Shown here in pieces: positions 34,821 through 44,171 of a stretch of 64,000 bases of DNA. The first letter of the stretch is position 1; every line of letters begins with the position of its first letter. Source of the stretch: Archangium sp. (GTDB lineage Bacteria; Myxococcota; Myxococcia; Myxococcales; Myxococcaceae); contig JAUYRZ010000035.1 in the NCBI GenBank assembly GCA_030695565.1, positions 1 to 64,000 of the forward strand. Direction: 5' to 3'. The position numbers were made by a program, and so were the translations under genes. The notes under the pieces were generated by a model. It had not been told where the DNA came from. It saw only the letters and a program-made list of their open reading frames with translations, and did not search any database.

Positions 34821-36166
34821 GCCGCCGCCCCTCGTTGCTGGTGGTGGATGACGATCCCGGCATCGTGTCGTGGCTGGCCGAGGCCTTGCCCGAAGAAGGT
34901 TTCGAGGTGCGCGGTGAGACCAACGCGCGGCGGGCGCTGGAGCTGCTGACCACCACTCCGTTCGATCTGGTGGTGAGCGACGTCGAGATGCCCGGCCTTC
35001 GCGGCATCGATCTGCTGCGTGAGATTCACAAGTCGAGGCCCGAGCAGATGGTGCTGCTGGTGACGGCGTTCGGGTCGATCGACCTCGCGGTGCAGGCGGT
35101 GCGCAGCGGCGCCGTCGACTTCCTCGCCAAGCCCTTCAAGCTCGAGGTGCTGGTGCTGGCGATTCAGCGCGCGCTGCGTGAGACGAACTTGAAGCGGGAG
35201 GTCTCGCGGCTGCGCGAAGAAGTGGCGCGCGAGCGGCCCCGAGGCATCGCCGCGAAGAGCGTGGCGATGCAGCGCGCGGTCGAGCTGGTGCGGCGGGCAG
35301 CGCCCAGCCGGTTGCCGGTGTTGATCACCGGAGAGAGCGGGGTCGGCAAAGGCGCGCTGGCGCGGGTGCTCCACGAGCTGAGTGACCGGCGCGAGGGGAA
35401 GTTCGTGCAGCTCAACTGCGCGGCGTTGCCCAGTGGCCTGGCCGAGGCCGAGCTGTTCGGGGTGCGGCGCGGCGCGTTCACCGACGCGAAGGAGAGCCGG
35501 GCGGGCGTGTTCGAACAGGCGAACGGCGGCACCCTGTTCCTCGACGAGCTGGGCGAGTTGCCCCTCGACCTGCAGCCGAAGCTGCTGCACGCGCTCGAGT
35601 CGAACGAGGTGCGGCCGGTCGGTGCGTCCGAGCCGGTGTCGGTCGACGTGCGCGTGGTGGCGGCGACGAACCGGCCCCTCGAAGAAGCGCTACGGGAGAA
35701 GCGGTTCCGCCCTGACCTGTACCACCGGCTCAACGTGGTGCGCGTCGAGCTGCCCCCGCTCCGGGAGCGACGCGACGACATCGAAGCCATCGTCGGTCAG
35801 ACCCTCGAGGGCATTTCGCACCGGAGCGGCCGCTCGCTCTCCGTCTCACCGGGCGCGCTGACGTGGTTGTGCGCGCAGGCCTGGCCGGGGAACGTGCGTG
35901 AGTTGATCAACGCGCTGGAGCGGGCCAGCACGATGGCGGGTCACGAGCTGCTCACCGCGGAAGATTTTCTGGGGTGGCAGGCGGCGGCGCCGACCGGGTT
36001 GTTGGAAGAAGCAGCCAGCCGCGAGCTGTCGTTGAAGGAGCTGGAGCGTCTCTACATTCAACGCGTGCTCGAGCTGACGGGCGGTCACAAGGCGCGCGCC
36101 GCGCAGATTCTGGGGCTCGACCGGCGCACGCTGTACCGCAAGGTCGCGGAGATGGATCAGGGGTAG
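34817..36166 (+). CDS. NtrC-family response regulator (receiver-AAA-Fis) with GAFTDA loop
   Basis: 449 residues. Receiver domain with acidic pocket VVDDDPG and phospho-Asp in LVVSDVEMPG, conserved Thr in LLVTAFG and Lys in FLAKPF. AAA+ domain has Walker A GESGVGKG, Walker B GGTLFLDELGEL and arginine-finger region FRPDLYHRLNV. The sigma-54 contact loop reads GAFTDA rather than GAFTGA. The C-terminal Fis helix-turn-helix is ARAAQILGLDRRTLYRKVAE. The start overlaps the kinase stop. Its last 10 bases overlap the convergent CDP-alcohol transferase gene. Confidence 0.94.
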   Translation: MSRRPSLLVVDDDPGIVSWLAEALPEEGFEVRGETNARRALELLTTTPFDLVVSDVEMPGLRGIDLLREIHKSRPEQMVLLVTAFGSIDLAVQAVRSGAVDFLAKPFKLEVLVLAIQRALRETNLKREVSRLREEVARERPRGIAAKSVAMQRAVELVRRAAPSRLPVLITGESGVGKGALARVLHELSDRREGKFVQLNCAALPSGLAEAELFGVRRGAFTDAKESRAGVFEQANGGTLFLDELGELPLDLQPKLLHALESNEVRPVGASEPVSVDVRVVAATNRPLEEALREKRFRPDLYHRLNVVRVELPPLRERRDDIEAIVGQTLEGISHRSGRSLSVSPGALTWLCAQAWPGNVRELINALERASTMAGHELLTAEDFLGWQAAAPTGLLEEAASRELSLKELERLYIQRVLELTGGHKARAAQILGLDRRTLYRKVAEMDQG

Positions 36167-36726
36167 ATCGAGCGCCAGGCCCGAACAAAATACTGCAGCC
36201 CCGCGCCCACGCCCAACACGCCGCACACCACCGTGAGCGGCAGCCACGCCGAGCGCCACCCGGCCAACACGGCCGCGAACAAGACGAACTGCGCCACGGT
36301 GGTGGCCTTGCCGAGCACCATCGCCCGCCAGGGAATGCCCCCGTTGCGCAGGCGGGGCACCGAGAACCGGGCGATCACCAGGGGCAACAACACCACCTCG
36401 CGCGTGGAAGCGACCAACGCCATCCACAACGGGGGCTGCCGGGTCACCCACACCGCCACCAGCACCGACAGGATGAACACCTTGTCGCAGATGGGGTCGA
36501 GCCACGCGCCGATGCTCTCGCCGGGGAGCCCCGCTCTCCGCGCGAACCACCCATCGAGAAAATCAGAGACCGCCGCCAACGCCATCAAGCCCAGCAACCA
36601 GGCGGGGTTCGCGGGCGCCAGCCAGATCGCCGCAGCCAGCGGAACCCGCACGAGCGTCAGCAGATTGGGGAGCGTCCCCAGCTCGCGCAGCAGCGGTCTC
36701 GTGGTGGTCAGCGCCATCTGCCCCAA
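36157..36726 (-). CDS. CDP-alcohol phosphatidyltransferase (PgsA-like)
   Basis: 189 residues with five to six membrane helices. The family signature is complete: SDFLDGWFARRAG, then GESIGAWLDPICDK, giving D-x2-DG-x2-AR-x8-G-x3-D-x3-D with all metal-binding Asp. The enzymes exchange CMP of CDP-diacylglycerol (or a CDP-alcohol) for an alcohol in phospholipid synthesis. N-terminal LGTLPNLLTLVRVPLA is typical of phosphatidylglycerophosphate synthase-like members, but the alcohol is not certain. ATG 36717 is an alternative start. Confidence 0.88.
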   Translation of the reverse strand: MGQMALTTTRPLLRELGTLPNLLTLVRVPLAAAIWLAPANPAWLLGLMALAAVSDFLDGWFARRAGLPGESIGAWLDPICDKVFILSVLVAVWVTRQPPLWMALVASTREVVLLPLVIARFSVPRLRNGGIPWRAMVLGKATTVAQFVLFAAVLAGWRSAWLPLTVVCGVLGVGAGLQYFVRAWRSIYP

Positions 36727-36847
36727 GTGTGCTCACGAGGCGTTCCGCTCGCCATTCGGTGCTGGACGCAAAACGTTGGCCGAACCGCGCAGCTTTCGCG
36801 CCCATGCAGGCGATCCCGGGGCTTGCAGTCTCGGTTAGGGTGCGTGC

Positions 36848-37807
36848 ATGGCTACCTTTCTCGAGCAGCTCAAAGCGGTCACCGTGGTCGTCGCGGATAC
36901 GGGTGACTTCGAGTCGATTCAGAAGTTCCGTCCGCGTGACGCGACCACCAACCCCTCCCTCATCGCGTCGGCGGCGGCGATGCCGCAGTACCAGACGCTG
37001 GTGGCCCAGGCGCTTGATTGGGCGAAGAAGGACTCAGCGGATTCTTCGAAGGCGGCGGTCGCGAAACGCGCTGTGGACCGCCTCGCGGTGGAGTTCGGCA
37101 TCGAGATCCTCAAGGTGGTGCCGGGCCGCGTGTCCACCGAGGTCGATGCACGGCTCTCGTACGACACCGACAAGAGCATCGCCAAGGCGCACGACCTCAT
37201 CGCGATGTACACGAAGGCGGGCATCAGCAAAGACCGCATCCTGATCAAGCTCGCGTCGACCTGGGAAGGCATCAAGGCCGCCGAGGTGCTCGAGCGTGAA
37301 GGCATTCACTGCAACCTGACGCTGCTCTTCGGCTTTCACCAGGCGGTGGCGTGCGCCGAAGCGAAGGTGACGTTGATCTCACCGTTCGTCGGCCGGATCC
37401 TCGACTGGTACCTCAAGAGCACGGGCAAGGCGTCGTACACGCCTTCAGAAGATCCGGGCGTGATGTCGGTGACGCGCATCTACAACTACTACAAGGCGCA
37501 CGGGTACAAGACCGAGGTGATGGGCGCGAGCTTCCGCAACGTCGGGGAGATCACCGAGCTTGCGGGCTGCGACCTGCTCACCATCGCGCCCAAGCTGCTC
37601 GCCGAGCTGGAAGGCATGCAGGGCGAGATGCCGCGCAAGCTGAACCCGGGCGCGAAGTCGGAGGCGAAGCTCACCCTCGACAAGACCACGTTCGATCGCA
37701 TGCACGCGGAAGACAAGATGGCGACCGACAAGCTGAAAGAAGGCATCGACGGTTTCTCGAAGGCGATCACCGACCTCGAGAAGCAGTTGGAAACAAAGCT
37801 GAGCTAG
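36848..37807 (+). CDS. tal: Transaldolase
   Basis: 319 residues, the length of the TalB type. The motif DATTNPSLI is at residues ~31-39, and the Schiff-base Lys lies in [13 protein letters not shown] (~134). Other conserved blocks: [52 protein letters not shown], and [11 protein letters not shown]. It transfers the dihydroxyacetone unit between sugar phosphates in the non-oxidative pentose phosphate pathway. Followed directly by a dispersed repeat. Confidence 0.97.
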   Translation: MATFLEQLKAVTVVVADTGDFESIQKFRPRDATTNPSLIASAAAMPQYQTLVAQALDWAKKDSADSSKAAVAKRAVDRLAVEFGIEILKVVPGRVSTEVDARLSYDTDKSIAKAHDLIAMYTKAGISKDRILIKLASTWEGIKAAEVLEREGIHCNLTLLFGFHQAVACAEAKVTLISPFVGRILDWYLKSTGKASYTPSEDPGVMSVTRIYNYYKAHGYKTEVMGASFRNVGEITELAGCDLLTIAPKLLAELEGMQGEMPRKLNPGAKSEAKLTLDKTTFDRMHAEDKMATDKLKEGIDGFSKAITDLEKQLETKLS

Positions 37808-37817
37808 TCGAACGAAG

Positions 37818-37862
37818 TCCCCTCTCGCCGCGGGCCCCTCGGGAGAGGGTCAGGGTGAGGGG
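37818..37862 (+). repeat. Dispersed GC-rich palindromic repeat, copy 3
   Basis: CCCCTCTCGCCGCGGGCCCC then TCGGGAGAGGGTCAGGGTGA and GGGG, 11 bases after the transaldolase stop and 7 before the convergent kinase stop. Probably acts as a terminator hairpin for both. Confidence 0.75.
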
Positions 37863-37869
37863 CTAACGG

Positions 37870-39522
37870 CTAATCGTCAGCAGGCGCGCGCAAGGTCACC
37901 TTGGTGGGCTTGCCCGGCCGCTCGGTGAGCATGAGCCACTGCCGCAGCGGCTTCTTGCCCTTCGCCTCGAACCAGACGTCGAACGTAAGTCCGTTCTTGA
38001 AGTGCAGCGTCGCCGGAGTCTTCCCGAGCTCGCGCTTGTCGACCTTGATCACCACCCCAGAAGGTTCGCTCTCCACGAGCACCGCCACCATCGCCGACCC
38101 GGGCTTCTGATTCGGAGCCAGGCGAGCGCTCAGCTTGAGCCCCGGCACGCCGCTGCGCGAGACCACCTCGACCGGAGGACTCACCACCGGCTCCGGATCC
38201 CCGACCTCGAGCAGCCCCGCATCAATCGCCGGCAGCTCGACGAACTCTTCAGGACCACTGTCCACGATCGTCCCCGCATCCTCGACCACGGGTTCACTCA
38301 CCGCGACGACGACCGGAGCGCCCGCATCGACCTCCACCTTCACGACCGGAGCAAGCGGCTCATGACGCCGCCCCAGCGACCACCACGCCACCACCCCGAG
38401 CAACGCCAACACCCCCACCGCCACGGGCCACCGTGAAGGCTTGCGAGGGCGCCGGGTGAGCGAAGGCGCAGGCGGCGGAACGAAGTGGGGCATCGCCCGC
38501 TGCGTCGCCGTCTGATCAGGAACGATCGACTGCTCCGCCGACAGCGCGATCCACTCAGCCTCTTCATTCGCAGCCGGCGGCATCGTCTGCCTGGTGATGG
38601 CCGTCGCGCCGTCTTTCGCGCTGAGCGTGCGCAGAAAGTTCTCCAGCTCCGAGCGGCCGGCGGGCTTGAGCGCGCTGCGCTGCACCTGCTCGAGCGCACC
38701 GAGCATCTCCTGCGCAGACGAGAAGCGGTTCTCGCGCTTCTTCGCCATCGCCTTGAGCACCAGCTTGCACACTTCTTTCGGCAGCTCAGGCTTGAGCTTG
38801 TCTGGAGAAGGCACGTCGGCGTTCGAGACCTGGATCAACAACTCCTGATCACTCGGCCCCGGAAACGGGAGCTTGTCGGTCAGCAGCGCGTACAACACCG
38901 TGCCCACCGAGAAGAGATCGCTGCGCGCATCGAGCGGCTCGGCGCGCGTCTGCTCCGGAGACATGAAGGCCGGCTTGCCTTTGATCATGCCGATCTTCGT
39001 GTGCGCGGTGCGCGTGCGCGCCTTGGCGATGCCGAAGTCGGTCAGCTTCACCTCGGCGTGCATCGAGATGAGCACGTTGTTCGGGCACACGTCGCGATGC
39101 ACGATGTGGAGCGGCTCTCCGCCTTCCGAGCGCAGGTGCGCGTAGGCCAGCGCGCGGCAGAGCTCCGCGGTGATGTAGACGGCGAGCTCGGGCGGCAACG
39201 GCATGCCGGCATCACGCGCGCGCCGCATGATCTGATGGAGCGTCCACCCGTCGACCAGCTCCATCACCAGGAAATAGCGGCCGTTCGCTTCACCGACGTC
39301 GAGCACCTCGACCAGGTTCGAGTGGTGCAGGCTCATCGCGAGCTGCGCCTCTTCGATCAACATCTCCCGGTACTGCGCGTCGGCGTACAGCTCGGGGCGA
39401 ATGCGCTTGAGCACCACCAGCCGCTTGAAGCCGGCCGCGCCCAGCTGCTCCGCGAGGAACACCTCGGCAGATCCACCATCAGCGATCTTCTGGACCGCGC
39501 GGTATCGGCTGGGGTCGGCCAT
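37870..39522 (-). CDS. Membrane Ser/Thr protein kinase with PEGA-like C-terminus
   Basis: 550 residues. Hanks-type kinase domain: glycine loop IADGGSAEVFLAEQ, catalytic Lys in LVVLKRIRPE, catalytic loop HIVHRDVCPNNVLI, DFG as LTDFGIAKA, and APE-like segment AFMSPEQTRA. The catalytic loop has HRDVCPNN instead of HRDxKxxN, so the usual Lys is replaced; this is common in myxobacterial kinases. A linker, one membrane helix (WPVAVGVLALLGVVAWWSLG) and a DAG-rich periplasmic linker precede a PEGA-like domain (VESEPSGVVIKVDKRELGKT then PATLHFKNG). A remnant of an AgmX-like gene lies immediately upstream on the same strand. Confidence 0.92.
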   Translation of the reverse strand: MADPSRYRAVQKIADGGSAEVFLAEQLGAAGFKRLVVLKRIRPELYADAQYREMLIEEAQLAMSLHHSNLVEVLDVGEANGRYFLVMELVDGWTLHQIMRRARDAGMPLPPELAVYITAELCRALAYAHLRSEGGEPLHIVHRDVCPNNVLISMHAEVKLTDFGIAKARTRTAHTKIGMIKGKPAFMSPEQTRAEPLDARSDLFSVGTVLYALLTDKLPFPGPSDQELLIQVSNADVPSPDKLKPELPKEVCKLVLKAMAKKRENRFSSAQEMLGALEQVQRSALKPAGRSELENFLRTLSAKDGATAITRQTMPPAANEEAEWIALSAEQSIVPDQTATQRAMPHFVPPPAPSLTRRPRKPSRWPVAVGVLALLGVVAWWSLGRRHEPLAPVVKVEVDAGAPVVVAVSEPVVEDAGTIVDSGPEEFVELPAIDAGLLEVGDPEPVVSPPVEVVSRSGVPGLKLSARLAPNQKPGSAMVAVLVESEPSGVVIKVDKRELGKTPATLHFKNGLTFDVWFEAKGKKPLRQWLMLTERPGKPTKVTLRAPADD

Positions 39523-39531
39523 CGTGAAAAC

Positions 39532-39772
39532 TTAGTTGGCCTTGAAGACGAACGGGTACTTCACGTTGACCACCCCGCCGCTCGGCTTGGGAAACCGGAG
39601 CTTTTGAATGCGGGTCAGCACACAGTCGGTGACGTTCTGGTTCGGAAACGTCTTCTCTGAAGCGTCCTCCGCTGAGTGACTTGATGAGCTCTCGTTCGTA
39701 ACAGGTGCGGAGCGCCTTCAGGTCGCCGCGAACGGTGGCCGCCGTTCTCCCCGCGCCCGGTCGAGGGGCAGT
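39532..39772 (-). pseudogene. Decayed AgmX/PglI C-terminal domain gene
   Basis: Two pieces of one conserved domain lie in different frames. The first reads GDLKALRTCYERELIKSLSG (about 39727-39668), the usual start of the AgmX/PglI C-terminal domain. The second reads KTFPNQNVTDCVLTRIQKLR, FPKPSGGVVNVKYPFVFKAN and stops at 39532, the usual end of the domain. The ~25-30 residues between them are missing and the frame shifts. Such domains belong to TonB-like or gliding-machinery proteins. The remnant ends 9 bases before the kinase start, so it was probably the upstream gene of an operon. Confidence 0.75.
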
Positions 39773-39789
39773 TCAGGTGACCGTGTTAC

Positions 39790-40608
39790 ATGACCACCGT
39801 GGAATATCGCGACTACGTCGAACGGCTCCGTCACTGGGAGACCGTCGCGACGCTCACGCAGTACGGAGAAGTCGTCGAGCGCGGCCAGGGCTACCCGCTG
39901 TTCTGCCTGACCACGCCGGGCTCCCGCGAGCTGGTGATCACTGCCGGGTTTCACGGGGAAGAACCGGCAGGCCCACTCACCCTGCTCACCCGTTTCGGAG
40001 AGGTCGTCGACTACGCCCGTGAGCACGACGTCGCGCTGCGCGTTTTTCCCTGCGTGAACCCGAGCGGCTTCGAAGGGGGTCACCGCTACAACGCCTCGGG
40101 CGAACAGCCGAACAACGACTTCATCCGCTACGAAATCGAGCCGGGCGTCTTCGCCGACGAGGTGGACGAGGGCCACCCCATCCACGCGTGGCACCCGTAT
40201 TACGGCAGCCCCAAAGAGACGCTCGCGCTGCACCGTGAACTCGAGCGCTACCCGCCGCCCATCGGCGCGCTCGATCTGCACCAGGACGCGTGGGTGAAAT
40301 CAGCCTGCTTCTACGCGTACCACTTCGGCCCGAAGGCGCCGTACCAGGCGCTGGTGAAGGAGAGCCTCGCGCACGCGAAGGTGGCCATTCACCTCGCGGT
40401 GCACAACCTGCTGCGCACCGATCGCTGCGGGCTCATCGTTCATCACGACGGCAGCAACAGTGACTGGTTTCACCGGCGCGGCGTGCCGCACGTGGCCGTG
40501 CTGGAGACCACCACGCACAACCCGCTGGCCAGCTGCCACGCCATCAACCTCGCGTGGATTCGCGGCTTCATCCGCCTGGTCGCGGCGACCCAGGCGCAAC
40601 AGAGATAG
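39790..40608 (+). CDS. M14-family zinc carboxypeptidase-like protein
   Basis: 272 residues. The zinc pair is in TAGFHGEEPAGP (HxxE), the third zinc His in GALDLHQDAW, and the catalytic Glu is most likely in VAVLETTTHN. RVFPCVNPSGFEGGHRYNAS matches the substrate-binding Asn-Arg block. Compact size resembles the succinylglutamate desuccinylase/aspartoacylase-like branch more than secreted carboxypeptidases; there is no signal peptide. Substrate unknown. The ~100 bases after it hold nothing recognisable. Confidence 0.85.
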   Translation: MTTVEYRDYVERLRHWETVATLTQYGEVVERGQGYPLFCLTTPGSRELVITAGFHGEEPAGPLTLLTRFGEVVDYAREHDVALRVFPCVNPSGFEGGHRYNASGEQPNNDFIRYEIEPGVFADEVDEGHPIHAWHPYYGSPKETLALHRELERYPPPIGALDLHQDAWVKSACFYAYHFGPKAPYQALVKESLAHAKVAIHLAVHNLLRTDRCGLIVHHDGSNSDWFHRRGVPHVAVLETTTHNPLASCHAINLAWIRGFIRLVAATQAQQR

Positions 40609-40707
40609 CAGTCGCTGATGAGAGCTCGAACGCTCGCTGGAATCGCGATCGGACTGGGCCGCCGTACACGATCTCCATCGAAGGCGCCGTGGTGCGTGAA
40701 CCGGCCC

Positions 40708-42285
40708 TCAACGACGCAAGCGCGCGCACCCCTCGGTGACACCCAGTTCGCACGCCTTCTCCAGGTCGGCGACGGTCTCGCGCTGTCTGCCCAGCTGGTG
40801 GAACGCGCCGGCGCGCTCACTGTAAGCGCGCCCTTCTTCGGGGTGCCGGGTGAGGAAGGCGGTCCACAGCGCGACCACCTCGTCGTAGCGCTTCTCTTTG
40901 GCCAGCGCGTAGTCGAGCACCTGCTGACTGCGGAAGTCATCGGGCGTGGCCTCGGCTTGTGCGCGCAGCCCGGCGATGCCCGCGTCGCCCTCCGTCAGCA
41001 CCAACACGCGGCGCCCCAGCACCTCACCGTCGAGGGGCGCGAGCTCAGAAGCCAGGTCGAGCACCCGCAGGGCGTCGTCACGCTGGCCCGCATTGCGAAA
41101 CACCCACGCGTCGTGGATGAGCGTCTGAACCGTGGGCCCGTAGACCTGCTCGCCCCTGAAGTGACTCGGGTTGACGCGCAACGCGGTGAGCAGATCTTTC
41201 CCTGCGCGCTCGCCGTCTTTCAGGTCGAGGTACAGCTCGGCACGTTCGATCAGCACGTCGGGACTTCCGGGCCGCAGCTCGAGGGCGCGGTCGAGATCTC
41301 TTCGCGCGCCGTCGAACGCCCGGGCCCGGCGCTCCACGTGCGCACGCTGCCGCAGGAAGGCCCAGTACTCTCCCAGCGCACAGGCCTTCTCCACCTCTTC
41401 CATCGCATCGGGCAGGCGATCGTCATGCACGGCGAGCTCCGCGCGATCGACCTCCACCAGCCCGGTGAGGAAACGCAGCCGCGGGTTCTCCGCCACCGGC
41501 GCGCTCTTCGCAGCGGCCCGCATCGCCGCGTACGTTCCGCCCCAACGCGGCCGGAGTGACTGCACCACCACCACCCGGTGCAGGAAACACGACGGGCAGC
41601 TCTGATCAGCCAGGCGCCTCGTGTCTTGAAAGCGGAACGCATCGCCCATCAGCACCAGCACCCAGAGCTGCTCACTGCGCGCGGCCACCAACCTGGGGTG
41701 CAGTCGCAGCGCGTGCTCGAGCGCCTCCAGCGCCACCGGGAGCGTCTCGCGCATCTCGTCGAACTCACCGCCCGAGGTCTCCCGCGCCGCCTTGGCGCCG
41801 CGTTGAACGTGCGCGACCGCTTCGAGGTGCGTGCCCAGGGCCAGCCACGCCGCGAACGAATCGGGCGAGTGTGCGACCCAGTCCTGGAGCAGCGGCCGCA
41901 ACGAAGGCTCGGCTGATCCGAACGCGTCGGCAGCGTCGGCAGGCCAGTACTCGAAGCGCGGGTTCTTCTCGAAGGCGTCCTGGAGGTGCGTGAACGCTGC
42001 GTCGAGGGCATCGAAGCGTCGGTGCTTGAGCAGCGAGCGGAGGCCCGCCTGGTCGACCCACTGCGTCGGATACCCGTCGGCGTCGAAGCCTTCGAGGCCG
42101 AGCAGCGGAAGCCCCTTCGGCTCGGGGACCGCCGCCACCTCGACGAACGGCTTGAGCCGGCTGAGCTTGAGCGCCTGGTCTGCTTTCGCGTCATCGAGCC
42201 GCCACTTCACTGCGATGGCCACACTGAGTGCGACGATCGCCGTCACGCCGAGCACCCGAAACACCCTCCGCCCCCGAGTCGTCAT
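40708..42285 (-). CDS. Membrane-anchored TPR protein of unknown function
   Basis: 525 residues. One N-terminal membrane helix (VFRVLGVTAIVALSVAIAVK) with the rest outside the cytoplasm, made of tetratricopeptide-like helix pairs throughout (for example RDLDRALELRPGSPDVLIER, then AELYLDLKDGERAGKDLLTA, and the final AGAFHQLGRQRETVADLEKA). A CxxC pair (SCPSCF) occurs near residue 225. No catalytic motif. Probably a scaffold for protein interactions. Confidence 0.75.
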   Translation of the reverse strand: MTTRGRRVFRVLGVTAIVALSVAIAVKWRLDDAKADQALKLSRLKPFVEVAAVPEPKGLPLLGLEGFDADGYPTQWVDQAGLRSLLKHRRFDALDAAFTHLQDAFEKNPRFEYWPADAADAFGSAEPSLRPLLQDWVAHSPDSFAAWLALGTHLEAVAHVQRGAKAARETSGGEFDEMRETLPVALEALEHALRLHPRLVAARSEQLWVLVLMGDAFRFQDTRRLADQSCPSCFLHRVVVVQSLRPRWGGTYAAMRAAAKSAPVAENPRLRFLTGLVEVDRAELAVHDDRLPDAMEEVEKACALGEYWAFLRQRAHVERRARAFDGARRDLDRALELRPGSPDVLIERAELYLDLKDGERAGKDLLTALRVNPSHFRGEQVYGPTVQTLIHDAWVFRNAGQRDDALRVLDLASELAPLDGEVLGRRVLVLTEGDAGIAGLRAQAEATPDDFRSQQVLDYALAKEKRYDEVVALWTAFLTRHPEEGRAYSERAGAFHQLGRQRETVADLEKACELGVTEGCARLRR

Positions 42286-42373
42286 CTCGCGGAGGATAGG
42301 CGGGCGGGCCCGCGGCGGTCACTCATGCGAATGTTTCCGCGACGACGTCCTCTTCATGCGGGCGGAGGAGGCC

Positions 42374-42883
42374 TCATTCATTGCCCGCTACGTCTTTTGA
42401 TCCACACACCGTGACCCGTGATGCGAACGCGTCGACCTGTGCCTGGGGAAGCAAGCGGTTTCCCCCGATGTAGAGGCGCTGGGTGACGGTGCGTAACTTT
42501 CCGAGCGCACCGATCGTTTCGAGGTTTTCGTTCTGGTGAATGAAGAGCGAACCCTCGACGATCTGCAGGTTCTCAAAGCCGTGCAGGCTGACGATGCCTG
42601 GGCTGCGGAAGACATTGAGCGCGCCTTCGATCTTCCACACGTTTTGCAGAGGCGCGAAGTCCTGCAGCTGCGCCACCGAGTCCTGCTGGAAACGGCCGAC
42701 GAGGATGGTGCAATCGGCGAGCGCCTCGAGGTCCTCGACGGCAGACGCGCTGAAGTAGGTTTCCGCGCTCTCGCCGCACCGCTTCTCGGGCACCGTGGAC
42801 TCCACCGGGGGCAACTCGAAGCAATCCGCGGGCGCACAGGCGCCAAGCAAACAAAGGAAGCACAGGGCGAGCCGAGACATCAT
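42374..42883 (-). CDS. Lipoprotein with receptor-L-domain-like repeats
   Basis: 169 residues from ATG 42883 (a second ATG follows directly). MMSRLALCFLCLLGACAP has lipobox LGAC. The mature protein has a short leucine-rich solenoid like the receptor L domain: CTILVGRFQQDSVAQLQDFA, NVWKIEGALNVFRSPGIVSL, HGFENLQIVEGSLFIHQNEN and LETIGALGKLRTVTQRLYIG. Such domains are frequent in myxobacterial surface proteins; a binding role is likely. Its start overlaps the stop of the preceding exported-protein gene by 4 bases. Confidence 0.78.
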   Translation of the reverse strand: MMSRLALCFLCLLGACAPADCFELPPVESTVPEKRCGESAETYFSASAVEDLEALADCTILVGRFQQDSVAQLQDFAPLQNVWKIEGALNVFRSPGIVSLHGFENLQIVEGSLFIHQNENLETIGALGKLRTVTQRLYIGGNRLLPQAQVDAFASRVTVCGSKDVAGNE

Positions 42884-43785
42884 GGCCCAGCGGGCTTGCA
42901 GCGGCCTTCGGGTGTCGACACCACCACCGTACCGCCTGCTTTCACCGTCACACGCGCACCGCTCGGGTAGCTGCACCCGCCCTTCGTCACGGCGCGACTC
43001 AAGGTGCCCTGCGCCCAATTCAGGCCGCCGTCGGGTTCGTTGCGCATCTGGAACTGGCCGCCGAGCGACAACCCCTCGACTTCCCTCGGCTCGAGCAGTC
43101 CCCAGATGGTGGTCTCGCCGTTCGAGAAGTATTCCGTCAGGCGAGTGGGTTCATTTGCCGGTGCTGAGTTGCGCACGAGCACCCCGCCAGGGGGAGCAGT
43201 CAGGTGGACGACGCTCTCGCAATTTCCTTCGACGCGCGTCCCGGCGGGCACCTTCCACGCGCCGCAGGTGCCCGCCTTCGCGAGCGTGCCCTCATTGAGC
43301 TTCTCGTACGTGGGCGCTCCTTCGGGGCCGCTTCGGGTGAAGGCCACGGGCCCGGCCGCCACCTCGATGCCGCCGATGGTCGCAGGCGCGGCGAGCTCGC
43401 CTCGCACGTCCGGCACGAACACCTGCAGGGTGTGCGGGGGCGGCTCGCCTTCGACGGCCTCGACGTGTTTGACCGCGCGCCACTGCATGCCCAGCGCTTC
43501 GATCGGAGCAGAGGCGTCGACCTCGCGGAGCCTCGGCTTCACCTGGGAGTCGTCGCAGTCCTTGTTCGAACGCGGCCCGCACACCGCCCACTCGAACCAC
43601 ACCCAACTGCCCGCGGGTACGCAGACGCGAAACGGCGCGACGAAACAGTGGCTCGTGGTGAGAAAACCGCTGCTCTGGCGCGCGCTCTCGAACCCGTTCG
43701 ACTTCGCCTCGCGCAGTTCGGGCCACACCGAAGCGGAGGACTTCGGAGCCGCGGCCAGGCTGAGGGTCAGGAGCAGCGGGATCAT
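42880..43785 (-). CDS. Exported protein of unknown function
   Basis: 301 residues from ATG 43785. MIPLLLTLSLAAAPKSSA is a signal peptide. The rest is strand-rich with several Cys (SHCFVAPFRVCVP, WAVCGPRSNKDCDD, AGTCGAWKVP, GNCESVV, KGGCSYP) that could form disulfides. No family recognised. Coupled to the receptor-L lipoprotein gene, so the two products may act together at the envelope. Confidence 0.65.
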   Translation of the reverse strand: MIPLLLTLSLAAAPKSSASVWPELREAKSNGFESARQSSGFLTTSHCFVAPFRVCVPAGSWVWFEWAVCGPRSNKDCDDSQVKPRLREVDASAPIEALGMQWRAVKHVEAVEGEPPPHTLQVFVPDVRGELAAPATIGGIEVAAGPVAFTRSGPEGAPTYEKLNEGTLAKAGTCGAWKVPAGTRVEGNCESVVHLTAPPGGVLVRNSAPANEPTRLTEYFSNGETTIWGLLEPREVEGLSLGGQFQMRNEPDGGLNWAQGTLSRAVTKGGCSYPSGARVTVKAGGTVVVSTPEGRCKPAGP

Positions 43786-43855
43786 GGAGCAATGGTACCG
43801 CAATGAGGAACAGCGGTTGGGAACGCACCCGGTGCCCCGATACGTTCCGTGCCCC

Positions 43856-44014
43856 TCAGCGGCCCGCAGTCACCATCGGCGCGCTCTGAACGGTCTTCTT
43901 CGCCGTCGCCGTGGTCTGCGTCATCGACTCGAGCTGCGTGAGGGTGAAGGTGGCGGCGCCGAGCCAGAGGGTGAGCGCGATGACGGGGAGGGCGAGGAAC
44001 TTGAGGGTCTGCAT
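43856..44014 (-). CDS. Small single-pass membrane protein
   Basis: 52 residues from ATG 44014 with GGAG eight bases upstream. MQTLKFLALPVIALTLWLGA is a membrane segment or signal, followed by a Thr/Gln-rich tail (SMTQTTATAKKTVQSAP). No family recognised. Reported because it has a good ribosome site, a sensible signal and typical codon use. Confidence 0.5.
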   Translation of the reverse strand: MQTLKFLALPVIALTLWLGAATFTLTQLESMTQTTATAKKTVQSAPMVTAGR

Positions 44015-44171
44015 GGTGGGCTCCGATGGGGTTGAAGACGCTGGCCCCCTTGTGCGGCCCCCGTGCCGCTCGTCACCTCGTCTCAATTCAAGCGCTTGCA
44101 GCCACCACCCGTCTCATCCGGTGGACTCAGAAGCTGCGCCCGAGTCGGCCTGACCTTAAGGTTCGCGCGCC

